DNA from: Trogon surrucura
Lineage: Eukaryota; Chordata; Aves; Trogoniformes; Trogonidae
Assembly: GCA_020746105.1 (NCBI GenBank)
Contig: CM036617.1
Span: forward strand, 144,378,518-144,442,517
Reading direction: 5' to 3'
DNA: 64,000 nt
Part shown: positions 36,536 through 51,010 of the stretch, piece by piece
Layout: each line of letters opens with the position of its first letter
How positions within the stretch are numbered: the first letter of the stretch is position 1
Notes under the pieces: generated by a model
The model's input: only the letters and a program-made list of their open reading frames with translations
Databases searched by the model: none
What the model was told of the DNA's origin: nothing
Position numbers and translations under genes: made by a program

Positions 36536-39500
36536 AGCAACCTGCTGGCCCCAACGAAAGTCCATTGTGTCAGCTGGCCAAAATCGAAAGTATTTTCATG
36601 CCATGTTTCTTTCTATTGATGTGGCAGAGAAGGGATCCAGTCCCTACTCTAGTGAACTCGAAAGTAACTGGGAAGCAAGCAGAGGGAAGGAAAAGGATGT
36701 GAGAAACGTTGCCAAAGGTGTCCATGGCTGGCTCATGTAGAAGATCTCAGGTGCATTGAGGAATTAAGAACAGTTTGGAATCAGCCTTAACAAAGAAGCA
36801 GGCCAATGTAAATCGGCTGTAACAGTTCAGTAGTTTTCCCCAGGAACCAACAAAATAATCAAGGGAGAGATTTTTAATTCTGCACATAGGAAAAGCCTGG
36901 TCCTAGACTTCAATTTGTACAGTAGAAATCCCTGATTAAAAAAGAGCCAAATGCTGTTGTGCTTCAGGAAGTGGGAGAATTAGGGATGCTTACTTTGGAC
37001 GATGGTGTAACTTTACAGTGTAGCCTATACAAGGGGAGATACACAGCTGCATCTCCCCAGGAGCAGAGTACAGAATATATTGTGAGTCAGAGTCACAGTT
37101 CCTCCCTATCTTTCCCCCACCACCACACGTACTCCCTTTGCTCTGCTACAAGAGTCAATTACTTTATGCTGCTTTTTTTTTTTTCCTGTGGTGCAGTTTA
37201 CTCTCTCATACTCCCAGCCAGCTACTTTGGATAGCGAGGAAGCAGAGTGGAGTGAATCTTGGGCTCTGTACACTTCTGTCATCTCAACACTCCCTCTCCA
37301 TCCATTTCCTCTCAGCAGGGAGTCTTGGGTGAGCCGTCCCCTCTCTCCTTGCTGCAGGCAACATTGAGCGAGCTGAACTTGAAAAGTCATGGGAGCAAAG
37401 CTGAGGGAAGAGAGAGGGACAGTACTTCCTCCCTCTTATATTCCTGTCTGACTAGGTACTGGCCCTGGCAATGTGTGGTGAATTTAACCTAGCAAGTATG
37501 TTCTGTAAGAATTCCAAGTTCTAAGCCCATGTTAAAGTGATGCAGGATATAATCAGCACTAGAAAACGGGGGAGCACATTCACTGAAACCCGTGAAAGAC
37601 CAGCATCTTCCCAACCTGATCTCAGTCTGTTGCTAGAAAATATGGAAGGGAGCCCACTGCAAAAACAAAACAAAGAAATCACATCCTTAGGAACTTTTGG
37701 GAGGCAAACATATGGGGAAACTCTTTACTGAAGGTGAGGGGTCAGTCAACATCTTGGGATAACTGGATGTAAAGGGGCTAATAAATTCTAAGCCTTTTTG
37801 ACAATGTGAACATAAAGAACTTTGCTGTGCTATTAGCAGGAATAAAGGACTTTCCTAATGAAAGACAACTTCTCCTGAGGCTGGCACTGACGGGAAGCCT
37901 GTACACACTAGGGGAATATCTCCTGTGCCCTCCCAGAAAAAGGTACACACATAGCCCTTTTCTGTCCCATGCTCCTATCATTTCACTCCAGACCTAGATC
38001 TCTGGGCTGAAAGCACGTCAAGCCTCAGAAATGTTTTCCTTGACCACGTCATGAAGGCCTCTTACTTGTTAGCTTACATATGGGGATATGGTCTGTGATT
38101 GTGAATTTTCAATATAGCTTTGATTGCAATATAACCAAGTGGAAAGCAGAAGAGAAACTGTGAGGTCAAGACTGGGGGATTCAGATTATCTGGACTGTGG
38201 AACTCAAGTGCATGTGCAGAGGTTGGATTTAGAAGCAAAATGCTGTAGTGGAGTTATTTAGAAAAGACAAGACATATTTTGGGAGTGCTAGAAATTAAGG
38301 AAAATTGCAAAGAACATTTATTCCCATTTCAAATTATTAAATGGTATTATGCTTGGAGACAATTTTGTGTACACAACACTTAAGAATTAAAGCTCAAGGC
38401 CAAATTCTGCTTTTGGTCATGCAGAAAGCAGGCGACTGTAGACTGAGTTTCATATAACTGAGGTCATAATCTGGCATAGTGTCTGAGCTGGCTCAGTTTT
38501 CTGTTAAGCTAGTGTCAGTACTGTTAAGATGTTATGAGGAAATCCAATAGGGAACGGGTCAGGTGTTAATGCTCATAATCAACATGATTCCAAATAAATT
38601 GGAGGAATTTAAGAAACATTGCTATGTCTTCTGATTAAGTTGCTTGTTTAGACTTAAAATAACTCGACTTAAGTGATACTACTTCAGGTTTACCTTGGTA
38701 TAAATTAGAAGAAATTTGACTCTGTTTAGAAGACCTTTCCATGGCAAAACTTTAATAAAAGTGAAGGAAGAAAGCATATGGATATTTCCGAGCAAAAGTG
38801 TAAAACCAGATTATCTTCTCGTCCTCTTTCTGTGTTCTGTAAACAAGCTGAAGCTAAAATCATAACTTCCCCAAATTTATTCCTTTCCCTAAAATATGCT
38901 GTGAAACTTGGATTAATCTGTTTTGCTAGTTCAGATGGTGAAAGGAAGAAAATAATATTACTGTAAATAAGGGGAGGGGACTTAGTTGTGCACACTCTAA
39001 TGAAAGAAATATATGATTCCACAAAAACATTTTCTAATTTCACTGCCTCCTTCCTAACCTAATTTTTGTCAGTGGAAAAGAGAGTTCTATTCACAGTATA
39101 AAGCAAATGGTCTCTCAATTTTGATTGTTTCTAACTGAAGAGAAATTTTCATTCTAGAGCAATTTTCAACATTTTCCTTCAATCTCAATTCCAAACCCCC
39201 ACAGTTGTGTTAAGGGAATTAGAGCCCTCTCATCACCAAGGGTTAGCTTTAAATCCTTTGCAGTGTGCATGCTGAAGGCAAATATTCATCCTGCCTATGT
39301 GTGTTGAGTTGCCTAAATGGTATGCTTTGTGTTAGGTGAGGTAAAACTGCATCGCTGTAAATTACGCATTCCGAGACTGTGGTTAAAACGTGGTTTCTCC
39401 TACAGGATAAAAGGGTTCAGATGAGAGGTTGCAGTTTTGGCCTGGTTTTGGCTTTTCTCTTTTTCTACATCAGGCCTTGAAGGTCAGCACTCAACATAAC

Positions 39501-39805
39501 AGTAGTCAAAAAAAAACACTGCACCTCTTTAGCCCAGTGCATGAAGTAAGAGACAGTGTCTGAGATACCTGGCAAGGAGTTTGAGTAGGAACTTGTTCAA
39601 GGATCTCAAGTATGGCAGGATAGGACAAGCACTACCATCACGAATTGTGCCATTGCTTATTCTGGTGATTGCTTGATGGTGTGTAATTCTAAACAGTCTA
39701 AGCCTTGAGAACATTTTCAGGACACAAAGTTTCTTCCAGATACGTAAAAATGAGTGTCTATTTTGTACTAAAAAAACCTTCACACTCATAAAACTCTTAG
39801 TGAAA

Positions 39806-40008
39806 TAAAAAGAGAATAGAAATAACGAAGATTTTAAACTATTACATATTGAAAGAAAGATGTACAGCCACTGAGATTTTATTAGCTCTTGTCCTTTGTA
39901 TTCTGTATAAAAAGAGAATACAAATAATAAAGATTTTAAACTATTACATATTGAAAGAAAATGCATAGCTATTAAGATTTTACTAGCTTTTGTCCTTTAT
40001 GTTCTGGA
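39806..40008 (+). repeat. 102-bp tandem duplication, two diverged copies
   Basis: Unit 1 (39806-39907) and unit 2 (39908-40008) both begin TAAAAAGAGAATA and share AAGATTTTAAACTATTACAT and TTGTCCTTT. They differ by scattered substitutions and a one-base indel, so the duplication is not recent. The matching minus-strand open frame is a by-product. No gene is seen. Confidence 0.9.
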
Positions 40009-41477
40009 AAGGCAAAACTGCAGCTCTTCTAATGGAAACAAAACAAACTAAATCCCACAAACACCACATTTAGGAATGGAGAAAGAAGAAAGCAAGCTTA
40101 TCATAATCTCCCTTCAGAATGCAGATAATGGTTGACTACCCTAAAGAAATACATAAATAAATGAGAATTGTGTTCCTTTTGAGCTTCCATGGTTGGAAAT
40201 TTCCTTATGCAGTTCCCTGTCATATTCTTACTTGAAAACATTCATGCTCCTTGCTTTAGTTACTCTTTAGGGTAACATGTTCCATATGTCACATAGCCTT
40301 TGTATGAAATAGTTTAGACTAAATTCTCCTTTCATCCCCATGACCTAATTTTAAGGTCTTACGGCTGTGAAGGAATAATCCGGATCAGTTTGATCAGATC
40401 CTTCTATTTTATAAGTGTCATTTAACTCATCACAACTTTTTTCCCCTTTCCATAACAATAAGCCCAACCAAGTCTTTCTTTGTAAGTGTTGCTATTATAA
40501 ACTCCCTTAAGTTCTACATCTAATTGACCAGTGCACTCTGACTGAGTTCATTATTATACTACTTGCTTTCATTCAAGTGAATTTTTAACATAATGCAACA
40601 CAGAAGCTTATTATCTTGTTTTTCTTTGTTCCTGTGTTCTGGAGTAGATGCCAAAGAGGATTTTTTTTTTGTTAGCAGTGTCTTCCCACGTATTTTTCTA
40701 CACTTTGCCTGCAACATAAATTTCTTGCTGGGCAAATATTTCCTTTGATACTCTTTTCTTGAAATAAATTGCATTTAAGATCTTCACAAGCATTATTTTC
40801 TTTATGCCTTCCCATCAGGCTTCTGTTTAAGAAAAATATACACTTCAGAGTTCAGAGTGTTCAGTTCACTAGCTAATTAACACAATTCTTGCTGTTACTC
40901 TAAGACTAGTTTTGACTGGGGGAAACTCCACTAGAGCTGATACAATCAAACTTGTGCAAACCAAGCACTAGTGTCAGAAGAGGGGGGCCCTCTCTTCCTG
41001 AATTCTGTTCTCCCAATATTCATGTTCTTCAACTATTCATGTTCAAATCTAAAATCCCGATGCAATGTCTTTTCAGTGAGTTAATCTGCTTGCTAACAGT
41101 TTAGCTTGTGTTTGAGCTACTGGTAGAAAAAAAGACCAAAGAAACAGTTTTAAAATGAACCATGTAGAAAAGTTACACCAAATTTTGACTGAGCCTATTT
41201 CAAAAATGCACAGTTTTATAGCAAGATCAGTCAAGTAATGCACTACTTCTTCTCAGCTTTGACACAATCATATGGGCAGAAGACTCTCTGAATCTATCCT
41301 GGAAGAAAAAAAATGGATTTTTAGTCCTTTAATTTGCTTAGCTTGTGGAAGGTTGATATATATGTACATGATTAAGCCTCTGGTGGTTGTTGCCTACAAG
41401 GAGTGCTGGGCTGATGGAGTCAACCTGGAAAACATCCATCTGTAAGCCCAAGCCAGAATTACAATAGAGATTTTCCT

Positions 41478-41520
41478 TTTTTGTTTGTTTGTGGTTTGTT
41501 TGTTGGTTGTTTTTTTTTAA
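41478..41520 (+). repeat. (TTTG)n / poly(T) low-complexity tract
   Basis: Repeated TTTG units, interrupted, ending in a T9 run. Confidence 0.8.
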
Positions 41521-41801
41521 TAAAAATCTCTGACTAACTAACTATACCTGTACAACACTGACACTGACATGCTTCTGCAAAGCTCTGGTGTTGTAGACCT
41601 TATGCTTGAAAAAGGGCATGGGTCTGTTGGTAGCTAAATCCCTTTTCTTGTCATCTGCTCTCATCCCATTTGAGAGCTTTCCTTGCAGAGGCAACTGACA
41701 GAATTGTGGCACTAGACAACCCCTTCTGTTCTCCCCAACCTTATAAAACTTGTGATTTTGCATCTTTATGGTCATGATAGTCTCATGAAGCTGAACTGTG
41801 C

Positions 41802-41905
41802 TCCCCTTATTTCTCTTTTGCAGGTGAGAAACTGACAAAAAGACAAGCTGACCTGCCTGAGGCCTGTAGGAGGCCTGTGGTGTAAAAGAGAATTAAACTG
41901 AAATG
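41802..41905 (+). mobile_element. MIR-like (CORE-SINE) remnant
   Basis: CTCCCCTTATTTCTCTTTTG, CAGGTGAGAAACTGAC, TGACCTGCCTGAGGCC and TAGGAGGCCTGTGGTG resemble the MIR order 'cattttacaggtgaggaaactga / tgactgcccaaggtca / taggaagtctgtggca'. Diverged, with at least one internal indel. Confidence 0.55.
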
Positions 41906-42954
41906 TGCAAGTGTAAGCAGCAACCAGATCAGCTTCTGGGTTTGGATCTGCTGAGACACTGCACATTGAGCTCTTGATGGCTAAGATCAGTCTGCAGTGG
42001 TACACTTCTTTGAGTAGTACCAATAATTATATCTGCCTTGATGTAGCTTAGTGTCTAGACATGGATTCTCTGGTCTCCTAAAAAGTCAAACTGCAACTGA
42101 AACTCCTGCAGCAGTTCAGTTGTTCATAACTTTTTATGCCATGTGGATTGCCTGGTACCAGACTCCAAGTTTCTCTCTCTTGGCTCGACTTCACTCAGTG
42201 GGAACACTAAAATAGCACTCCCATCTTTTCTCTCTGGCCATCTGTTTCCATGACTCTCATAAAAACCAAGCACCTTGAGAACCTCTCTCAACAATGGCCA
42301 AGTTCAAAACTTATTGGGAGGAACTTAGACACACAGACTTTATCATTACATAAGCCTCATGTATTACAGAGATTGCAGGAGATTGCACAAGATGGGCTAT
42401 GTGTTGCTAAGACATGGAGAAACACTTCTGGATTTTGCCCCACTATCATTGTTGTAGGCTCTGGGTGTCTGTAGCACACAACTGTTACCTCATTCTCTTT
42501 GTCATGGTCCCAGTTCCTCCTGAAGTCTACTCAACCAATAGCAATGGCAGAAAAAGTTCCTCTCTGCCGTCTCTGCAGAAAATCTTCCAGACGGAGGAAT
42601 AGATGCTGCAAAATATAGACCCCTCTCCCCATGTTGTTAAGCAGGTACTTTCTGGATCCAAAGAAGTTTCTGAAAACTTTAGCCTGGGTGGGCAAAAGAG
42701 ACCAGGCTTTGAATGTAGAAAATAAAACAAATTATCAGGGAACAATTTGCAAAGCTGAAAAATGGTGTTAAGATGTACAGAAGAAATTGGTATTAGGATC
42801 CTAGTTACTTTTATTGGAACGGCAATCTGATATCCCCTCAAACATGATTTCAAATGAATCACTTCTGTAGTGTTCGGGAATAGTGCATGACTTGCATTTG
42901 AATGCAAATTGGCTCTCTCACATAAATTCAGATCAATAAGCTAAAGTTTGTGTC

Positions 42955-43239
42955 AGGATCATAGGACCATAAAATCGTAGAATGTGTTGGGCTGGAAGGG
43001 ACTTTTAAAGGTTGTGTAGTCCAATCCTGCTGCAGTGAGCGGGGACATCTTTAACCAGATCAGGTTGCTCAGAGCCCCATCAAGCTTGACTTTGAATGCC
43101 TCCAAGGATGGGGCCTCCACTAGCCCTCTGGGAAACCTGTTCCAGTGACTCACCACTCTCATAGTAAAGAATTTCTTCCTAATCTAAATTTACCCTACTT
43201 TAGTTTAAAACCATTGTCCCTTGTGTTACTGCCACACAG
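42955..43239 (-). mobile_element. CR1 3'-end fragment
   Basis: Starts with the degenerate tail AGGATCATAGGACCAT, followed by GGGCTGGAAGGGAC and the C-terminal ORF2 remnant. The minus-strand frame at 42959-43162 reads RVVSHWNRFPRGLVEAPSLE. About 285 bp, 5'-truncated, single isolated copy. Confidence 0.93.
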
Positions 43240-46200
43240 TCTTGCAGGATCTCAGTTTTGAACTTGGCATGCCATGGTATAGAGATCCTATGCTTTGATT
43301 TCTCACTTTTATTACAGCTTGAATTCTGTAAGAATCAGAACCGGCACAAATTACTTCTTGAGTATTTCTGTTCTATATCATTACCTTGATTTGTTTCTAT
43401 GGAATATTTGGTTCAAAGCCCCTCATGAAGGGCTCTCTTCACACTCAATAGCAATGTCTACTCCAATGCTAATTTTTCTGTGTACACTGTAGGACCCTGT
43501 CAACCTGTTTAAGCCCAGAAAAAAAAAAGGTTACTTGACAGATCAGTCTTCTGTAACATAAAGAAGAGTGGGATATGCATTTGAAATACAAGAAATTTTT
43601 TTTAAAAATCCCACCAAATCAAAGCGTAGTCATATATTCTGCTGAGAAGGAGAATGTAAGAACCAATATCGAGTAGAATTGTACATAGAAGAGAAGTAGA
43701 TTAAACACATAGAGTAAATAAACAAAGTGTTAACTTAAGCTAAATCTTGGGACAAAAAAAGATAAAAAAAATTTAAAACACTGGAGCACGTTTCAGTTAC
43801 AAAGATGAAATGAAATAGGGTTTGAAGCACTATTTAAAACTGAGAAGAGGAATCCAAAAGGCTGAGGGAACCTCAAAGAGTTAAAAGTCATGACTTTGGC
43901 AAGAAAAAACATGAGTCAATGTCAAAAAGTTTACAAGCTGACCATCTGAAAATATTTTGGGTTCAACAGATCAAAACAGCTTGCTTGACTTGGACTTTAA
44001 AAGAAATAAACAAAAACAATATGTTTAGAAACACAAACTGTTTAATTTTTTTGAAGTGAATAGACTTTACTTCCACACAGTTTGAATTTAATTGATTGGA
44101 CTTTCCTGATTCAAAATGCTTTCAGGAATTTGGGGAGACTGAGACCTATGGTATGGCTGTTACAAACTGACAATCTCATCTGATTGCTAGATACTAGCAA
44201 GCCAATGATCTGAAGGATAATATCATTACAGTGAAATCATAAGAACCAGCAACATTGTCCAAAGGATGTGAGGGACAAGTATTTAAAAGCCTTGGAAGTC
44301 CTTTTTTTGTCTGACAATACAGGCATTTGAATTTTGCCAAATGGCCAGTTCTTCTGCAGTATAGCACCACTGACTAGTGTCATTACTAGTTTTGCATCAC
44401 TGTGAGGATATGACCCTTAGCCAAAAATGCTCCAATCTTGCTTTGTGAAATGATATCATTCAGCGAAAAAAAAACCAGCAAACCTTGATTGTCAGCACGT
44501 GTCATGCAGGAACTGTTTTATGGTTCGATGCCAGCACATTTCTTCACCAGTTTTGAGATTGACACATTTATTTCTTCAAGAGAAATTTTAAAAAAAATAT
44601 ATCCTCCCTCCTACCCATCCTTGCTCTTCTGCCAGCTGTCATGAGTGTTTATAGTTTGAGTAAGCAAAAATGTATGTTTACAAGTACAGCTTACTGCTGT
44701 GTTTGCTGGTATAGACTGCCTGGGGGCATGTCTGTGAATTGAGCATCCAGCTACATACATAAATATACCCCCTCCACTTGTCAGCCTTTCCCCTCCCGTG
44801 CCTGGTTATCTTAAGCCACATGTTAAATCTTTTGTCAGATTCTGAGCTTTGTGGGATGGAGACTGACTTCTTACTTCACGTCTGTACATGAGCTCTGTCA
44901 GATCTTGAGCAATAAAGCACGAGGCACCTATGACTCCCGAGCAAGGAAGCCCAAACCTCCTGTCTTTATCAAACACCACTGTGGCCTCTCTCCTGCTCTG
45001 TGAATGTACACTCTGGATTAACTGAGGTCACGGATCAGGAGAAACGTCATGTGCCTGCACTGCAGCTGAGTATTTCACCTCACGGGCTTGCGTGTGAAAG
45101 CAGCCTGACGAGAATATGTTATTTTCAGCTGCAGCCTTGTGCTACAGCCCTTCTCCTGACTGGATTTGTGCCCATCGGACAATCCCAGAGCATCTTGGTT
45201 GCCTGCCAGTCCCAGATGCCAGAAGCATGTCCCCACTTCCTCTCCTCTTACATGATGAATTCTGCGGGGTCTCATTCACTATAACTCAGAAAAATTGTGT
45301 CTTACACAGAATTGGGGCTGTGAGGCCGGATCCTGATGAAGGTCTCCAGATGTTATTTCAATAGGAACAATAATTAAAAATCTTCCATAACTAACTGAAT
45401 AATGTTCAACGCATTCAGAACTTGGCTTTTCATACAGTTTTACAAAGATGTTACAATCATCTACCGTCTTATCAGAACTAGGCTTCAGCATCATGAAGAT
45501 TATGTTTGTGGCTTTTGGAATGCTCGTGACTCCAAGCACTGCTGAGGCCAACTGAAAACTGACAGTCCTCAGAAATTTTGTGTGATTCCTTCTCAGTGTT
45601 CAGCTAGTTAGGAAGGAGTGTTTGGTGGTTAAAGTCACTAACGTGTGCTCAGTTCCAGATTCCCCTGGGAATCGCCTTTATAAGTTTGGGAAAGACATCA
45701 AGGACTTGTCTATGCTGCTGAAATGAACTTCGTTTTTTTTTTGCTGTAGCATTACTGATGAACATGTAGCTACCACAATATTATACCAATAAAGACAAAA
45801 CATGTTAGTTTTAGCTTGAGATATATTTGCAGAAGTTGACTCTTAGTAGCAGAGTTTAAGTTTTCGATTTTTTTGTTTTACCTTCAGTACAGTTTTGAGC
45901 TTAGGTAGCTAGAGCTCATTTAGTGGTTCTGAAGTAAAAGAAGAATGCAGATTTCTAAAGCTACTTTTGTACCTGTTAGTGGGAAAGATACTAGTAATTA
46001 GCTTTCTCTCAATGGTAACGTTGAGTACACTGTAAAAACTGAGAGACTATATTTGTTGTGGGACAGTAAGACAGCTCGTGTATCCAAAGTCCCCTGGATT
46101 TATTCATGTATGGGCAAAAATGTATTTAGATATTTGTCTCAACTGCACATTTCACTCATCTGTGTCAGAAAAACTAAAAATAAAACCTAGGGAAAGCTAG

Positions 46201-49200
46201 GTTGCCACTAGGCTTGCCACTATTTTCCTAGCTGCAGAATATCTGTAATAAATCTTTACATGAGTATGACTGTAAACTGTATTACTAGACACAGACCTGG
46301 TAGACTCATGATTGATGTAGACAGTGATCAAGTGATCTGTGCATAGCCTAAACAGTGATTGGGAAAGGTGTGAACCTACTCACCCTTCACCTCCAGAGGG
46401 ATACTAACAGGTTTTTTTGCTGATGGTATGGTAGATCATGTATTTGTGCTTGTTTGTGTAAACAATGATACTGATTTTGCTAATAAAAGTTATCTAGAGG
46501 CTACTTTTTGATCACATATCTTTATTTGATTTTGCATGAGGCCATGTAGAATCAATTTCAGCTAAATCAAACTGTGACCGTCTTATCTCTCAGTAAGTGT
46601 ATACATGACTATGTGTAAGTACTGGGATCAATATGTATTGAGTCCTTTTTGTTATTGATGAGAAAATGTTTGTGGTGATCGTAATATCAGAAAATTTGTC
46701 TTGCAGATCTGCATCTCCTACACATAGTGAAACCTCACAATGATGACTTAGCCAAAATGTGAGTTCAAGAAAGAACTTACATGTTTTTAATTCCTTTCAA
46801 TGAGTCATCACCTCTGGAAAAAAAAGGAAAACAAGCATTGTGGGTAGGGTTTTCAGAACTGTCTGAAGGTTCTCACTCCTTCAGTTGCCAAAAGTGTTTT
46901 GGTGCCCTCATGGATCTTAGAATGAATTAGGGAAGAGCTGTGCAACACTCTGAGAAGGGACAATATCTTTAGAGGCCCTGTCCTTTGATAGTCTTTGAAA
47001 AATGGCTAAATACTTTAAAGGGTGTAGGTATACAAAGGGTATTAATGAGATGAATGCTCTGCCTCCACACTCTGCATCTACCACCTGGATAAAACCTGCT
47101 ACTGTGTTGTCGGACAAAGACATAACTTTCCTGGAATGTGGAGTTGATAAAAATTAGAGTCCGGTATGATACTCCCTACACAGATAAATCGTAACACTAT
47201 GAGAGTCAACATGTGAAGTTTATACAGATCTACTTTCTGTCAATAGCTTTGTTCTGCAAAAACCAAACATGTCTCTTGGTTAATGTATAAAATCACTGCA
47301 ATATGCTTCAGAAAGTCTTTTCCTCCAGTTTGCTCTAGTTTCTAGAGTAAATGTATGTTAGCTTTTATAAAAAAAAAGTATCATCTTAAAAAATGGACAT
47401 ACAGAAGTGAATTGCAAGTATGAATAGCATCATGTGGTCCCAAAGGCAGGCTGTCCCTGTTTTCCTTTCACGCAGGTTATATTATATAATCAGAGACTGT
47501 GATTCTGCACTTTTTTAATATTTTATTCTTTTTCTATTGGTGATTGGTTTATAATCTGACAACCGTACGTGAACCGTAATATGAATACAATTAATAAGCA
47601 TCCATGCACTTTGTTAATATGCTTTTAGCTATTTTCTAAGCAAATAGATGTATATACTGTAGCAGCACATTTCAGGACCAATCTGTCTCCAGAAGAAGTC
47701 AGTGGGAGTCTGTCTGTCTTCTTTTTGGTGAGATTGAAATGGACTGATAAAGCTGTGAGAAACACTGGGGAAACCTTTGGAAATACTTACTCAAACTTGC
47801 TTAATGAGTCAGGATGCAAATACATGGTATTCCCTAATCCTTGGTATTTTCAGTAGCACAGTATGTCAAGATATTGGAGACCAGAGTTTATCCTTTAAAC
47901 CCACTATACCCACAGCTATACCAAAAAGTGAGGGCTGTCATCTCTTCACATCGTTCATCTAAGTACTGTGTCGAAGAGATGTTAGTTCTGGGAGTTGAAA
48001 AGTGAGGTCACTTGTGGCTCCTCCACCATTTTGGTCCCTGATATTCCCAGACATGATGGCACACACCACCAGTTTTTAAATTAACTGTCCAGTGTGAATG
48101 GTCTTCTGCACACCACATTCATCCAAACCCGTGGGCTCAACTTCGATTTCTGGTACTTTCAAATACACCCACACTACTTAAGCCAGCATCATTCCCACTT
48201 TGAAAGCCTGGAAAACCTGAGAATGTATCTGAATCTAAAATCTTGACGGTCTACAGATATGAACGCATTCTCGATGTCTTTGCCTTTTCTCTTTAAAACA
48301 CCACTTTTTTTTTTTTTATTTTATTTTTCACCAGAGTTAATATACTCAAACTGTTAGGTTTTTTCCCAGTATTCTCCCATTAGAATGGCAATTTTATGAC
48401 TGTCTCTCACCCCTACTGGAGCTTGACCGTCTGCTGCAATGTCTGACTGGTGGCTCACCCACTTCACACCCTTAAATCATGCAACAGGGACTTCTGAAAT
48501 AACAAATGAGAGTCTCGTTTGCTTGACAGTCATCAGTTGTGACTAAACCTTCACAGCAGTGTAACAGACAGTGTGGCATAGCAAGAAAAATGCTGCTTTA
48601 TATTTGAACCATCTGGAAATAGAGGACTTCAACAGACACAAACGAAAATTTTCTTTAGAAAGAAACACGGAAGTCACTCTGAACAGTTATCTTTCAAAAT
48701 AGTGCCCTGGGTAAAAAAAGATATCCACTATGCCTTGCAAAGCTCAAAGAAAAGAAGAGCTAAGTAAACATGAAGTTAATTGAAGATGAGTGGTGAAGAA
48801 ACCTAGTATAAACAGAGCAAAAAATATGTTATTCTCCCATAAATAGATCATGCTAATTACCTAAGTATAATATTTTAGACTTAACAATAAAGGACATTCA
48901 GCCAAGTGCAAGCAGTCATAACAACTAGTAACATTTTCATTAAAAACAGACTAAGCCTTGTCTTCCTGACAAGCCTATTATGCTGCAAAAAGTGTAATTA
49001 AATGAATTTCAGCAACTCTATACCGCTTCATTATTTTGGACTGGGGCTGTTTAATAAGCCAGCATCATTGCAACTGCTTTCTGTTTTTTTAAAAACACAG
49101 CCTCAAACTACTAAAGGAGAAAATCTTTCATAGAAACAATTCCTCAGTATTAATTTTTACCTGCAAATTCAGTTTTCCAGGATTTAGTCTATGTGTAGAG

Positions 49201-51010
49201 GAGTGTGCTGCTTTTTACTGTTGTTGTACGGTGCGTGGAAGAAAAGATTATTCTCTTAATAGACAGAGTCTGAGCATTTCTAAAATTCACATACAGATTC
49301 ATCTTTATGCTTTACTCAGAAAGAAGTGAGATGAAACAGATTTAATTGCCTTAATTCTGATTTCAAATGGAGTAGAAACGTTCCATGTGTTTTCTAAAGA
49401 TTTGTAATATCATCAATGCTTATCAATCTGGTTTATTTTGCACGAAGGGTGATTGTGGGAGGGGGGATAAAATATCACAGTGATCCTCTTATCTCATAGC
49501 AGCTCTGGGATGAAACAGAGTTGGCACCTTCTAAAGTGATTCCATCTTACAGCTGAAGGCTACATTGTCTGGGAAGACCACAAACCAAGGGACTGTAGAA
49601 GTTACTCTCAATATTAGAAAATATTAATTTTTCTCCTCCATTTGTTTTGCTTTCCTTTTCTTTTTTTTTAATTTTTCATTGTCTTCATTTGACTCCAGTT
49701 GGCATATCGAGAGAATGCAGACATCAAATTTCGCCTCACAAATCGTAATAGCCATAAGGACTGTATTTAATGAAGTGACTCCCACCTCAGCAGAATGAGG
49801 CTGCTTTTACTATATTATTATGATAATCAACAGTTAAGTCGGCATTTGCCAGCCATAACCACAGATGTCTTCTGTGAAGTGTGGGAGAAACAGCGCTAAT
49901 GTCAAATACCACAGTATGGGAACACTTGGCATAAACCAGCAGCATAAGAAAATCAAGCATTTGGCCATGTTCCTGAAAGATACTGTGATTGAAGTGACAT
50001 AAATATATAATTAGGAGAATCTGTACGTCAACAAGAGGTGCACTCACTTTGTTGTAAATGTGATGGGAAAATCACAGTATTTTTCATTGTTCTTCACCTC
50101 TTCTGCCGTGGAAGTATCTGAGACAAACACGTATCTGACTCTGATTTTAAGAAGCCTTCCAAGACAGCCTCCTTAAGCTTTGATCTCTACATGTACAATA
50201 AGCAGAGCTTCCTCAGAAATGCCTTTGAACAATGAACCACCTTTAAATCATAGTCCAGTAATACTGTTCATATTTGGCTAGTGTATGTCTTGCTCAGTTC
50301 CAGTACAGTAAGTTCAATAGGCTTGGAGCTGAACTGCAGTACAGCCATTAATCAAAAACCCTATAAAATTGAGTTCCAGGAATTTATAAATACATAATAC
50401 AAATATGACCTGTGGGATTTTTTCTGTAAACACTCCATCTCAACAATGCTTCATGTCTCCCCAAGCACCATAACTTCACCAGCTAACGTAGCTTGTTCTA
50501 CCTCTTGATTTCTATCTGGCTTAATAGTGTTGTCTTGCTTCATAGCCTGCTTTCCAGTTCACAGTCATTGTGAAGGGGAGAGAAGAAGAAAACTGTCACC
50601 ACCACAAAAGTCTACTTTTTTTTTTTTTTAATATATAACAAACAGGGCATGACCCCATAGGTCTGTGATCAACTGCTTGCGTTATTTCTGGAATAAGGGG
50701 TGCAGGACTAGATCCTTCCTATCCACATGCCAGCAGACTGTCCATGAAATATTAAAAGTTCAGTTTAACTCTGAAGTCCACCAAAGTCCTTAGGGATTTC
50801 TTCATTAACTCCATTTAGATTGGTCTATGGGGCTCTATTTTTTCCACTTTAAGAGTGGGCAGAAAAAAAAAACAATTACTTTGCTTTGCTTTGTTTTCTC
50901 TGAAGGAATGTTCTTTCTGTTTATGCTTTCCTTTTATATGAAAACTCCCTTTCCTCTCCTTCACCGCTTTTACCCACTAAAAAACATCCCAATTTTTAGC
51001 TGTCAGAGGC

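Larger units (their letters stand above)
25546..39805. other. Gene-poor region upstream of NTF3
   Basis: Probably intron or distal 5' flank of NTF3. No frame encodes a recognisable domain. Holds two MIR-like remnants, poly-A/T tracts and one stretch (about 32.04-32.29 kb) whose composition resembles conserved non-coding DNA. Confidence 0.6.
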
